From contig JAUWJJ010000073.1 in assembly GCA_030607765.1 (NCBI GenBank), forward strand, positions 1 through 6,188: 6,188 nucleotides of DNA. The letters run 5' to 3'. Shown here piece by piece: positions 1 through 6,188 of this stretch. Under the pieces are notes generated by a model. The model was not told the origin of the DNA. It did no database searches and saw only the letters and a list, made by a program, of their open reading frames with translations. The stretch's first letter is position 1; each line of letters starts with the position of its first letter. This stretch comes from Candidatus Aerophobota bacterium. Its GTDB lineage: Bacteria; Aerophobota; Aerophobia; Aerophobales; B3-G15. A program made the translations under genes and the position numbers.

Positions 1-1
1 A

Positions 2-1099
2 TCTCTCTCAAATGGCACATCACCTGAAAGTTCCATCAAAATTGTAAAAAAAGAGAAACTACACTTAGAGAAAGAGAAAAGCATTGCTAACCAGGTAGCT
101 AAAAATAAAAAACCACTTCTCGTTAATAAAGTTGAAACCAAAGAACTCTTGTCAAATCCTATTTACAAGGATGTTGGATTTAAAGTAAAGTCTATTCTTT
201 GCGTGCCGCTACTGGCAAAGGATGAGGTTATTGGGGTTATCCAGGTTTGTAACAAAAGAGGTGATGCTGCCTTTAATAATGAGGATCAACACTTGCTTGT
301 TTCTTTTGCTGTGCATGCAGCTATAGCCATTGAAAATGCCAAACTCTACCAGGAAGTGGCTGAAAAGGAAAGGATGAAAAGGGAACTGGAGATTGCCCAT
401 AAGCTCCAGACAAGTCTTCTCCCTGATAAATCTCCTCAAATTAAAGGCTATCAAATTGCAGCAATGAGTATACCAGCCAGGGAAGTTGGTGGTGATTTTT
501 ATGATTTTATCGATGTTGTCGAGGGTAAAATTGGTTTAGTTATAGGTGACGTAGCCGGGAAGGGACTACCGGCAGCTTTATTTATGGCTCTTTCTCGAAG
601 TTTTCTTCGTGCTCAGGCTATAGGTAACCTAAAAGCAAATATTGTTCTTGAGAAAGCTAATAAATTAATTGCTAACGATGCAAAAGAAGGAATATTTGTA
701 ACTGCTCTCTATGCTATTTTAGATGCCCCCGCTAAAGTTTTACAAATTTCCAACGCCGGACACAACCCATCCATCCTCTTTCATTCAAACACGGGTGAAT
801 GCGAAGAGTTGAGAATGGGAGGAATAGTACTGGGTGCTTTTGATGAAGCCCGGTTCCAGGAAAAAGAAATCACTCTTAAGAAAGGCGATATTGTAGTTTT
901 CTATACCGATGGTATTGTGGAAGCGATTGATAATAACAATCAACAATTCGGGATGGAAAGACTTATCAAAATAATCAAAGATAAGCCTTATCTGGAAGCT
1001 ACTGAGCTAATTAAATTAATAAAGAAAAAAATGAAAGAATTTACCAAAGATCAACCTCAATTTGATGATTTTACCCTTATGGTAGTAAAGGTAACCTGA
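2..1099 (+). CDS. GAF domain / SpoIIE-type (PP2C family) serine phosphatase, 5' partial
   Basis: Probable cytoplasmic protein-serine phosphatase of the RsbU/SpoIIE family, which usually dephosphorylates an anti-sigma-factor antagonist (STAS protein) in partner-switching control. The frame is open with no stop from base 2, and the 49 codons before the TTG at 149 read as GAF-domain sequence (an IANQVAKNKKPLLVN stretch, then SILCVPLL and VIGVIQVCNK). The gene is therefore cut by the window edge and TTG149 is not its start. A charged helical linker (about 341-424) leads into a complete phosphatase domain. Its expected acidic metal-ligand motifs are present: GGDFYDF (488-508), GDVAGKG (545-565), YTDG (902-913) and FDDFTL (1061-1078), with SNAGHNP between. 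It should thus be catalytically active. The GAF domain probably senses a small ligand or mediates dimerization; further N-terminal sensor domains may lie upstream. No STAS or anti-sigma kinase gene is visible. It ends at TGA, convergent with carB. Confidence 0.93.
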   Translation, partial: SLSNGTSPESSIKIVKKEKLHLEKEKSIANQVAKNKKPLLVNKVETKELLSNPIYKDVGFKVKSILCVPLLAKDEVIGVIQVCNKRGDAAFNNEDQHLLVSFAVHAAIAIENAKLYQEVAEKERMKRELEIAHKLQTSLLPDKSPQIKGYQIAAMSIPAREVGGDFYDFIDVVEGKIGLVIGDVAGKGLPAALFMALSRSFLRAQAIGNLKANIVLEKANKLIANDAKEGIFVTALYAILDAPAKVLQISNAGHNPSILFHSNTGECEELRMGGIVLGAFDEARFQEKEITLKKGDIVVFYTDGIVEAIDNNNQQFGMERLIKIIKDKPYLEATELIKLIKKKMKEFTKDQPQFDDFTLMVVKVT

Positions 1100-1179
1100 C
1101 TCTTATTCTCCTTTTAGATGGTGATACTGGTTATCTTCGTTTTTGTCCTGTTAGTTATTAAGATACAGGTTAAATATAT
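1100..1179. other. Convergent intergenic gap, no clear terminator
   Basis: Eighty AT-rich bases separate the stop codons of the phosphatase gene and carB. I see only weak inverted repeats: GATA/TATC around a 5-nt loop (1123-1135), followed shortly by TTTTT at 1140-1144, and CCTGT/ACAGG with a 13-nt loop (1147-1169). Neither has the GC-rich stem plus U-tract expected of an intrinsic terminator. Termination may be Rho-dependent or use a weak site. Confidence 0.5.
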
Positions 1180-4100
1180 TTATTTGTGAAGATAATGTGG
1201 ATAGTAATCTTGCAGAGCGTTTACATCAAAGCCCTTCTTTATTATAGTCTCAATACCATTTACTGTGGCCTGAGCACCTGAAACTGTTGTAATAACAGGA
1301 ATACAGTAAAAGACGGCGCCACTTCTGATCTTTATTTCATCTTCTTTCATTTTCTTCTTTTCACTGGGGGTATTGATAATAAGCGAAATTTCATTGTTCT
1401 TAATAAGGTCCATAACATCCGGTCTTCCCTCACCTATCTTGAATACCTCTCGGACTTCTATGTCCACTTTTCTAAGAAATTCTGCTGTTCCCGAAGTGGC
1501 TATTATAGAAAATCCCAAATCTACCAACTTTTTTACTATAAATATTATCCTTCTCTTATCTTTATCTTTTACGCTTACAAATACATTTCCCTTAAGTGGT
1601 ACATTTTGCCCGGAAGCAATTTGAGATTTCATGAATGCTGCTCCAAAGGAAGTATCAATTCCCATTACTTCTCCGGTTGATTTCATCTCTGGACCTAAAA
1701 CTGTATCTATACCCGGGAACCGATTGAATGGAAAAACTGCCTCTTTAACTGCACTATAGGTTAATTCAACTTCTGTAGAGGTAACCAGCTCTTTCAAAGA
1801 CTTACCAAGTATGACTTCGGTAGCTATTTTAGCCCAGGGAACACCGGTAGCCTTACTTACATAGGGAATTGTACGAGAAGCACGTGGGTTTACTTCTAAA
1901 ATGTATACTCTATCATTTTTTATTGCATATTGAATGTTCATAAGTCCCTTTACTTTTAATTCTTTGGCTAAGGCATAGGTATTTTCTTTTATAATTTTTT
2001 GGACTTCTTTGCTTAAGGTATATGGTGGAATTACGCAGGCTGAATCTCCAGAGTGAATTCCAGCCTCTTCAATATGCTCCATAATTCCACAGATAACTAT
2101 CTGTTTCCCGTCTGAAACACAATCTACATCAACCTCTATAGCATCATCCAGAAACTTATCTATCAGTACTGGGTGTTCTGGAGAAGCTTTAACAGCTTTT
2201 TCCATGAACTCATTTAGTCCTTCTTCATCATAAACCAATTCCATAGCTCTTCCCCCCAGAACATATGAGGGGCGAACCAGAACCGGGTAGCCAATTTTTT
2301 TAGCTATTTTTTTAGATTCAAGAACTGAAGTAGCAGTACCACCTTCGGCCTGGAGAAGTTTAAGTTTTTTTAACAGTGCTCTAAACCGCTTTCTATCTTC
2401 AGTGCGATCGATACTTTCGGGAGAAGTCCCTAAAATTTTTACTTTAGCTTTTTTCAAAGGTATGGCTAAGTTAAGTGGAGTTTGTCCACCAAACTGAATA
2501 ATTACACCTTCCGGTTTTTCTTTCTCTATGATGTTAAGGACATCTTCTTTTGTGAGCGGCTCAAAATATAATCTGGTAGAAGTGTCATAATCTGTTGAAA
2601 CGGTCTCAGGGTTGCAGTTAATTATAATTGGTTCATAACCTTCTTTTCGCAGAGCAAAACTAGCATGACAACAGCAATAATCAAATTCGATTCCCTGCCC
2701 AATCCTATTCGGTCCTCCACCTAAAACAACAACCTTTTTCTTTGTATCCGCTCGACACTCATCTATCTTTTCATAGGTAGAATAAAAGTAAGGCTTCTCG
2801 GGATCTACCTCGCCAGCGCAAGTATCCACTAACTTATACACCGCTCTAATTCCCATAGTTAACCTCTTTGTTCTTACCTCGTCTTCTTTACATTTTAAAA
2901 TGTAGGCTAATTGAATATCGGAAAAGCCATATTCTTTAGCCTGACGCATGAGTTTCGGGGAAATATTTTCAAGGGTATATTTCTTTAATTTGTTTTCGAG
3001 GTCTACAATTTCTTTCATATTATATATGAACCACCGATCGATTTTAGTTAATTCATAAATTTCATCTATACTCATACCCTGCAGTAGGGCGTAACGGATA
3101 TAGAAAAATCTATCAGCGTTAGGGTAGATAAGTTTTTTACGAATTTCTTCTAAATTTTTTTGGTCTTTTTCTGGTATGTCTCTGCCATCAGCGCCAAAGC
3201 CATATCTACGTATTTCAGTGGATCGGATCCCTTTTTGTAGAGCTTCTTTAAAGGTACGGCCAATAGCCATAGCTTCTCCAACAGCTTTCATTGAAATTCC
3301 TAAAATTGGGTCTGCATCGGGAAATTTTTCAAAAGCGAAACGGCAAATTTTAAATACACAATAGTCTATAGTGGGTTCAAAAAAGGTGTATGTCTTCCCC
3401 GTAACATCGTTTTTAATTTCATCCAGGGTAAGCCCGATGGCCAGCTTAGTAGCCACCCTGGCAATGGGAAATCCAGTTGCTTTAGAAGCTAAGGCTGAAC
3501 TACGTGAAACACGAGGGTTAACCTCGATTACTCTTATTTCGCCATCACTTGGACTAACCGCATATTGTATATTAGCACCGCCACCGCTAATCCCAATTGC
3601 TCGAATAACTTTCTTGGACCAGTTTACTAAATTGTTGTATTCTTGAGCGGTCAAGGTCTGTGCTGGAGCAACTACCGCACTATCACCAGTATGTACACCC
3701 ATAGGGTCAAGGTTTTCCATAGAACAGATAATGACTACATTGTCTTTGCAATCACGCATTATCTCAAATTCAATTTCTTTCCAACCTATAACCGATCGTT
3801 CCACCAGGACTTGATGTACCGGACTAAAATTTAAAGCTCTTTTCAAAGAGACTTTGAATTCATCTTTATTATAGACAGCTGAGCCACCTGTTCCTCCTAA
3901 AGTAAATGCTGGACGGAGAATCAAAGGAAAGCCGATCTTTTTCACTAATTTAAATCCATCTTCCATAGAGTAGGCCAGGCCGGATTTGGGAACAGCTAAG
4001 CCAATGGATTCCATAGTTTCTTTAAATAATTTTCTGGATTCTGCTCTGGCAATAGCTTCTGCAGAAGCACCAATAGCTTCAACTTTATATTTATCCAAGA

Positions 4101-4419
4101 CTCCTTTTTCAGCTAAGAAGTAGGTTATGTTTAATCCGCTTTGTCCGCCAAGAGTAGAAAGAATAGCATCCGGCCTTTCTTTTTGAATTATCTTTTCTAC
4201 AAATTCAAAGGTTAACGGTTCAATATAGGTTCGATCAGCCATTTCGGGATCAGTCATAATAGTGGCTGGATTAGAGTTTACTAATACAATTTCATATCCT
4301 TCTTCACGTAAGGCTTTGCAGGCTTGAGAACCAGAATAGTCAAATTCACAGGCTTGACCAATAACAATGGGGCCGGATCCAATGATAAGTATTTTTTTTA
4401 AATCTGTCCTTTTTGGCAT
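1180..4419 (-). CDS. carB: Carbamoyl phosphate synthetase large subunit
   Basis: Synthetase subunit of carbamoyl phosphate synthetase, making carbamoyl phosphate from bicarbonate, ammonia and two ATP for pyrimidine and arginine synthesis in the cytoplasm. Its 1079 residues match the usual full length. Order: carboxyphosphate ATP-grasp half (about 1-400; [17 protein letters not shown] at 14-30, Gln285, Glu299, Asn301), oligomerization domain (about 401-555), carbamate-phosphorylating half (about 556-938; [15 protein letters not shown] from 567, Gln830, Glu842, Asn844) and MGS-like allosteric domain (about 939-1079). Residues aligning with the E. coli UMP site are kept (Lys955, Thr975, Thr978, Lys994, Asn1016), except Pro1018 where E. 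coli has Thr1017. The ornithine-site acidic residues Glu784, Asp792 and Glu893 are also present. ATG lies 4 bp after the carA stop with no strong Shine-Dalgarno, suggesting translational coupling. All synthetase residues look intact, in contrast to CarA. Confidence 0.98.
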   Translation of the reverse strand: MPKRTDLKKILIIGSGPIVIGQACEFDYSGSQACKALREEGYEIVLVNSNPATIMTDPEMADRTYIEPLTFEFVEKIIQKERPDAILSTLGGQSGLNITYFLAEKGVLDKYKVEAIGASAEAIARAESRKLFKETMESIGLAVPKSGLAYSMEDGFKLVKKIGFPLILRPAFTLGGTGGSAVYNKDEFKVSLKRALNFSPVHQVLVERSVIGWKEIEFEIMRDCKDNVVIICSMENLDPMGVHTGDSAVVAPAQTLTAQEYNNLVNWSKKVIRAIGISGGGANIQYAVSPSDGEIRVIEVNPRVSRSSALASKATGFPIARVATKLAIGLTLDEIKNDVTGKTYTFFEPTIDYCVFKICRFAFEKFPDADPILGISMKAVGEAMAIGRTFKEALQKGIRSTEIRRYGFGADGRDIPEKDQKNLEEIRKKLIYPNADRFFYIRYALLQGMSIDEIYELTKIDRWFIYNMKEIVDLENKLKKYTLENISPKLMRQAKEYGFSDIQLAYILKCKEDEVRTKRLTMGIRAVYKLVDTCAGEVDPEKPYFYSTYEKIDECRADTKKKVVVLGGGPNRIGQGIEFDYCCCHASFALRKEGYEPIIINCNPETVSTDYDTSTRLYFEPLTKEDVLNIIEKEKPEGVIIQFGGQTPLNLAIPLKKAKVKILGTSPESIDRTEDRKRFRALLKKLKLLQAEGGTATSVLESKKIAKKIGYPVLVRPSYVLGGRAMELVYDEEGLNEFMEKAVKASPEHPVLIDKFLDDAIEVDVDCVSDGKQIVICGIMEHIEEAGIHSGDSACVIPPYTLSKEVQKIIKENTYALAKELKVKGLMNIQYAIKNDRVYILEVNPRASRTIPYVSKATGVPWAKIATEVILGKSLKELVTSTEVELTYSAVKEAVFPFNRFPGIDTVLGPEMKSTGEVMGIDTSFGAAFMKSQIASGQNVPLKGNVFVSVKDKDKRRIIFIVKKLVDLGFSIIATSGTAEFLRKVDIEVREVFKIGEGRPDVMDLIKNNEISLIINTPSEKKKMKEDEIKIRSGAVFYCIPVITTVSGAQATVNGIETIIKKGFDVNALQDYYPHYLHK

Positions 4420-4423
4420 AATT

Positions 4424-5467
4424 TTACTTTAAGTTGTGCAAAAATACATCAAAATTTGCAGGAATATATTGTAAACCAATTGCCGAATACCGTTTACCCT
4501 TGATTCCTTCTATGCTGTTGTCATTAATGTTTATATGAGTTACTTTTATATCTGCTTTTTTAATGGAATTTTCATCAATGACATAGGAATGATTTTGAGT
4601 GGTAATCTCAACCTTTTTACTTTCTAAATTACGTACAGGTTGATTTACTCCATGATGACCACATTTCATCTGCTTTATTTTTCCTCCCAGGGCTATTCCT
4701 AAAACAAGATTACCAGAAGAGATGCCACATATAGGCTTCTTTCCCAGTAGATTTTTTACTGTATTTGCTATTGTAGCGAAATTTTTTGAATCTTCCGGTC
4801 CGCTGGAGATAACAATTCCATCGGGGTTTAGTTGTAAGATTTTGTTAACTGAAGCTCTGAGCGGTACTCGAATTACCTGACAACCTGCATTCTTTAAACT
4901 GTCAAACAGACTTTTAGTTCCACCCAGATCTATAACTACAATCTTATATTTTACATTATCTGGAATTTCCCAGAGGACAACTTGAGGAACTGTAACTTCA
5001 GATATTAAATTTCTTCCCTGGTAAGAAAACGTTTTAGCTTTATCCATTAAACTCTTTACATTATAATCTCTGGTTGATACGATACCCCTCATCTCACCAT
5101 TATCTCTAATATGTATTACTAATCCTCTCGTATCGATTCCTTCGATACCTACTATGTTATGTTTTCTCATAAAAGTTTCTAAACTTTCTTTAGCTGACCA
5201 GTTGCTGTAAATACGGCTATTTTCTTTGACAATTAAGGCTTCAACCTGGGCAGCATTAGATTCGAAACCTGCTTCATTAATTCCGTAATTGCCGATAAGT
5301 GGATAAGTCATGGTAAGTAGTAACCCGCGGTAGGAAGGATCGGTGATTAGTTCTTGATAACCAACTACTCCTGTATGAAAGACTGCTCGCCCTATTTTTT
5401 CTCCCGTTGCTCCAAATGAACGGCCCTCAAAAGTAGTTCCATCCTCTAATACTAAAACTGCTTTCAT
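4424..5467 (-). CDS. carA: Carbamoyl phosphate synthetase small subunit with degenerate glutaminase site
   Basis: Homologue of the glutaminase subunit that normally hydrolyses glutamine and passes ammonia to CarB. At 347 residues it is slightly short (E. coli 382, B. subtilis about 364). The N-terminal CPSase_sm_chain domain (about 1-150) is normal, with [22 protein letters not shown] and GIDTRGL. A class I glutamine-amidotransferase fold follows (about 174-347), but its active site is lost. The nucleophile motif GICLGHQ reads GISSGNL (248-254), so Cys is Ser250. QxHPEA reads QYIPAN (333-338), so His is Ile335 and Glu is Ala337. GPGDP reads GPEDS (223-227). QNHGF reads QNHSY. The tail after this point is only about ten residues and lacks the SPGPHD segment. 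There is no frameshift or internal stop. It probably acts as a structural or regulatory partner of CarB, which would then use free ammonia. First gene of the carAB operon; GGAG lies 5 nt before ATG. Confidence 0.96.
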   Translation of the reverse strand: MKAVLVLEDGTTFEGRSFGATGEKIGRAVFHTGVVGYQELITDPSYRGLLLTMTYPLIGNYGINEAGFESNAAQVEALIVKENSRIYSNWSAKESLETFMRKHNIVGIEGIDTRGLVIHIRDNGEMRGIVSTRDYNVKSLMDKAKTFSYQGRNLISEVTVPQVVLWEIPDNVKYKIVVIDLGGTKSLFDSLKNAGCQVIRVPLRASVNKILQLNPDGIVISSGPEDSKNFATIANTVKNLLGKKPICGISSGNLVLGIALGGKIKQMKCGHHGVNQPVRNLESKKVEITTQNHSYVIDENSIKKADIKVTHININDNSIEGIKGKRYSAIGLQYIPANFDVFLHNLK

Positions 5468-5574
5468 AAAAACTCCACGTTTAAAATAAGAGGGGATTTC
5501 ATTGACGTTGTCTACTTATCGTTTTGGAGTCGCCATCCCTCCGAGAGAAAAATTAATCAAATTCTCTTATATTT
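5468..5574 (-). other. carA 5' leader, candidate structured RNA
   Basis: About 107 nt lie between the predicted carA transcription start and its ATG. In RNA sense it has an AGAGAA/UUCUCU hairpin (5562-5567 with 5544-5549, 12-nt loop). It can also form a long-range GAGGGAU/AUCCCCUC pairing with one bulged C (5535-5541 with 5490-5497). An ACUCC (5526-5530) can pair either with an upstream GGAG (5539-5542, four pairs) or with the GGAGU of the Shine-Dalgarno (5472-5476). I do not recognise a known riboswitch, PyrR site or T-box. Function is inferred and uncertain. Confidence 0.3.
5473..5476 (-). promoter_or_regulatory. carA ribosome binding site
   Basis: On the minus strand GTGGAG precedes TTTTT-ATG, giving a GGAG core with 5-nt spacing to the carA start. 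It supports this ATG. The GGAGT here could pair with ACTCC at 5526-5530 in the leader (see the leader entry). Confidence 0.75.
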
Positions 5575-5580
5575 AGTAAT

Positions 5581-5608
5581 AGTTTATCTGAATCTACTAA
5601 AAGGTCAA
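5581..5608 (-). promoter_or_regulatory. Putative carAB promoter
   Basis: On the minus strand TTGACC (5608-5603, five of six matches to the -35 consensus), a 16-nt spacer and TAAACT (5586-5581, four of six matches to the -10) lie about 115 bp upstream of carA. It is the best sigma70-like pair in this region. It is back to back with a plus-strand promoter. Confidence 0.5.
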
Positions 5609-5614
5609 ATTTGA
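5605..5614. promoter_or_regulatory. Palindrome TCAAATTTGA between divergent promoters
   Basis: A perfect 10-bp palindrome overlaps the -35 box of the carA promoter and lies 8 bp from the -35 box of the divergent promoter. It is a possible operator, but AT-rich palindromes of this size also occur by chance. Confidence 0.25.
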
Positions 5615-5621
5615 TACTTTT

Positions 5622-5649
5622 TTGACAAAATGCAAAAGAGAGTTACAAT
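5622..5649 (+). promoter_or_regulatory. Putative plus-strand promoter
   Basis: TTGACA (5622-5627, perfect -35), 16-nt spacer, TACAAT (5644-5649, five of six matches to the -10). It diverges from the carA promoter. No convincing gene follows until 6008, so it would give either a leader of about 350 nt for the right-hand gene or a separate short RNA. A second TATAAT at 5673-5678 has no good -35. Confidence 0.5.
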
Positions 5650-5719
5650 GAGCTTAGGTAATTTGAGGCTACTATAATTTTGTAACAGGTAAGTTTTCCT
5701 AAAAAAATGTGGAACTACA

Positions 5720-5794
5720 TATCCGTCATTGCGAAGGACAAAGTATGTGGTGGTACAGACATCTTGTCTGTGGAAGTCAAAGCAATCTCGGATA
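5720..5794. repeat. MITE-like interspersed inverted-repeat element
   Basis: Imperfect terminal inverted repeats TATCCGtcATTGC (5720-5732) and GCAATctCGGATA (5782-5794) match at 11 of 13 positions. They enclose a hairpin, ACAGACA-TCT-TGTCTGT (5755-5771, seven pairs). Both ends carry TA, which would fit TA-targeting (mariner/IS630-type) insertion, though TA is also part of the repeat. The GTCATTGCGA...AGCAATCTC ends resemble a repeat I recall from many bacterial genomes. There is no transposase and no coding frame I believe in; it is a non-autonomous or degenerate element. Confidence 0.6.
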
Positions 5795-5818
5795 GGATTA
5801 GAACAGGTTCTTAAAAGC

Positions 5819-5834
5819 GCCCAATAAATTGGGC
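5819..5834. repeat. Short palindrome GCCCAA-TAAA-TTGGGC
   Basis: A perfect 6-bp GC-containing stem with a 4-nt loop (7 bp if the loop is drawn as AA). Read on the minus strand it is followed by GCTTTTAA, so it could be a weak terminator for transcripts heading left towards carA. On the plus strand there is no T-run. It may instead be part of a second small repeat next to the 5720-5794 element. Confidence 0.45.
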
Positions 5835-5856
5835 AGCTACAATTGCCAGAGAAAAC

Positions 5857-5893
5857 AAGAATTTTAGAAAAGCTAAACTATTACAAAATTCTT
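5857..5893. repeat. AT-rich inverted repeat AAGAATTTT/AAAATTCTT
   Basis: Nine-base perfect inverted repeats (5857-5865 and 5885-5893) flank a 19-nt loop. The stem has one G and one C per strand pair and no T-tract follows, so it is not a standard terminator. In sequence this AT-rich, chance is a real alternative. Confidence 0.35.
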
Positions 5894-5974
5894 TCTTCTA
5901 AGGCAAAGAGCAAAATTATATTTTCACAATTTACAGGTAGGAAAAGTTATCTTAGTAGCTTAATTTTACACAAG

Positions 5975-5980
5975 TATAAT
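5975..5980 (+). promoter_or_regulatory. Putative promoter -10 box for the right-hand gene
   Basis: A perfect TATAAT lies 27 bp before the ATG at 6008. The -35 position with 17-nt spacing reads TTAGTA (5952-5957), only three of six matches. It would give a leader of about 20 nt containing the ribosome binding site. Confidence 0.45.
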
Positions 5981-5993
5981 TAGAGGAAATTAA

Positions 5994-6000
5994 AAGGAGG
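5994..6000 (+). promoter_or_regulatory. Strong ribosome binding site
   Basis: AAGGAGG is followed by 7 nt and the ATG at 6008. This near-perfect Shine-Dalgarno fixes the start of the right-hand gene and is much stronger than those of carA and carB. Confidence 0.9.
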
Positions 6001-6007
6001 GTAAATA

Positions 6008-6188
6008 ATGAGAAAAAAAGATGGAGTAATCTTATACAGTGGAAGATTAATACTATTACTGGTAATGCTTACCATAATCGGTATTGTGACTATGGGATGT
6101 CAGCAAGGTAGCAGAATATTAACCGATAAGATGATGGGTGGCACAAATGACTTAACGATTGAAAACAGAGAGAATTTGGGTGTAGTTG
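6008..6188 (+). CDS. Probable lipoprotein, 3' partial, function unknown
   Basis: Sixty codons are visible before the window ends; the frame is still open. The N-terminus looks like a lipoprotein signal peptide: positively charged start (MRKKD, then Arg13), hydrophobic core LILLLVMLTIIGIV (14-27), then TMGC with Cys31 as the likely lipidated residue. The lipobox is imperfect (Thr at -3, where Leu is usual) but Gly at -1 is normal. The 29 residues after Cys are polar, with KMMGGTNDLTIENREN, and match no family I recognise. The product would be anchored to the outer face of a membrane. If the Cys is not processed, a single-pass N-terminal anchor is the alternative. It has its own ribosome binding site and a TATAAT box, and is divergent from carAB. 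Confidence 0.8.
   Translation, partial: MRKKDGVILYSGRLILLLVMLTIIGIVTMGCQQGSRILTDKMMGGTNDLTIENRENLGVV

Larger units (their letters stand above)
5468..6007. other. 540-bp intergenic region between carA and the lipoprotein gene
   Basis: This stretch holds no supported protein gene. From left to right it contains the carA ribosome binding site and leader, the carA promoter, a divergent promoter, a 75-bp inverted-repeat element (5720-5794), a GCCCAA/TTGGGC hairpin (5819-5834), a 9-bp AT-rich inverted repeat (5857-5893), and the promoter and ribosome binding site of the right-hand gene. The longest ATG frame noted (5707-5814) runs through the repeat and has no ribosome binding site. Confidence 0.8.

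Noticed and set aside
149..151. TTG as start of the phosphatase gene
   Set aside because: The frame is open to the window edge and the upstream codons encode typical GAF-domain sequence; there is no Shine-Dalgarno before the TTG.
209..454. Minus-strand 81-codon frame inside the phosphatase gene
   Set aside because: It is antisense to conserved GAF and linker sequence with no ribosome binding site or protein-like features.
1100..1179. Bidirectional intrinsic terminator between the phosphatase gene and carB
   Set aside because: The inverted repeats are only 4-5 bp with AT-rich or long loops, and there is no suitable stem followed directly by a U-tract on either strand.
1373..3834. Several plus-strand open frames of 60-90 codons antisense to carB
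   Set aside because: They lie wholly inside the well-conserved carB coding sequence and resemble no protein; they are shadows of that gene.
4424..5467. carA as a pseudogene
   Set aside because: The frame is intact, has a ribosome binding site and a plausible promoter, is tightly linked to carB, and its non-catalytic half and scaffold are conserved; residue loss is concentrated at the active site.
5532..5552. Six-codon leader peptide (ATG GCG ACT CCA AAA CGA TAA on the minus strand) upstream of carA
   Set aside because: The GGAGGG lies directly against the ATG with no spacing, and the peptide has no arginine run or other attenuation signature beyond one Arg.
5468..5574. PyrR-binding attenuator or known riboswitch in the carA leader
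   Set aside because: I could not find the PyrR anti-antiterminator consensus, a T-box motif or a terminator with a U-tract; only generic short pairings are visible.
5648..5677. Nine-residue ATG frame after the divergent promoter
   Set aside because: It overlaps the predicted -10 box, has no ribosome binding site and no recognisable leader-peptide content.
5707..5814. 35-codon ATG frame on the plus strand
   Set aside because: It has no ribosome binding site and runs straight through the inverted-repeat element, so its coding potential is incidental.

Overview
The window is AT-rich bacterial chromosome with four genes: a partial GAF/PP2C-type phosphatase gene entering from the left edge (+), a carA-carB pair on the minus strand, and the first 60 codons of a probable lipoprotein gene leaving at the right edge (+). 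Gene sequences and style (Shine-Dalgarno sites, sigma70-like promoters, a SpoIIE/RsbU-type phosphatase) are bacterial. The low GC content and degenerate interspersed palindromes would fit a Firmicutes-like or anaerobic candidate-phylum genome, but the taxon cannot be fixed from this window.

Layout: 2-1099 (+) holds the end of a GAF domain, a helical linker and a complete SpoIIE-type phosphatase domain; the frame is open to the left edge, so the true start is outside. An 80-bp gap (1100-1179) separates it from the convergent carB. carB (1180-4419, -) and carA (4424-5467, -) form a tight operon in the order carA-carB, 4 bp apart. From 5468 to 6007 lies a 540-bp non-coding region with the putative carA promoter and leader, a divergent promoter, a 75-bp MITE-like inverted-repeat element, smaller palindromes and the promoter of the right-hand gene (6008 to the edge).

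The main result is in carA. Its product is full-length in frame and has a normal N-terminal half, but the glutaminase half has lost its catalytic Cys (Ser250), His (Ile335) and Glu (Ala337), plus several glutamine-binding residues. The motif GISSGNL, where GICLGHQ is expected, resembles what I recall of the inactive glutaminase region of vertebrate ammonia-dependent carbamoyl phosphate synthetase I. CarB, by contrast, keeps both ATP-grasp active sites and most of the UMP/ornithine allosteric residues. The simplest reading is a pyrimidine/arginine-pathway synthetase fed by free ammonia, with CarA kept as a structural or regulatory pseudoenzyme. This is inference from residues; it has not been shown biochemically here.
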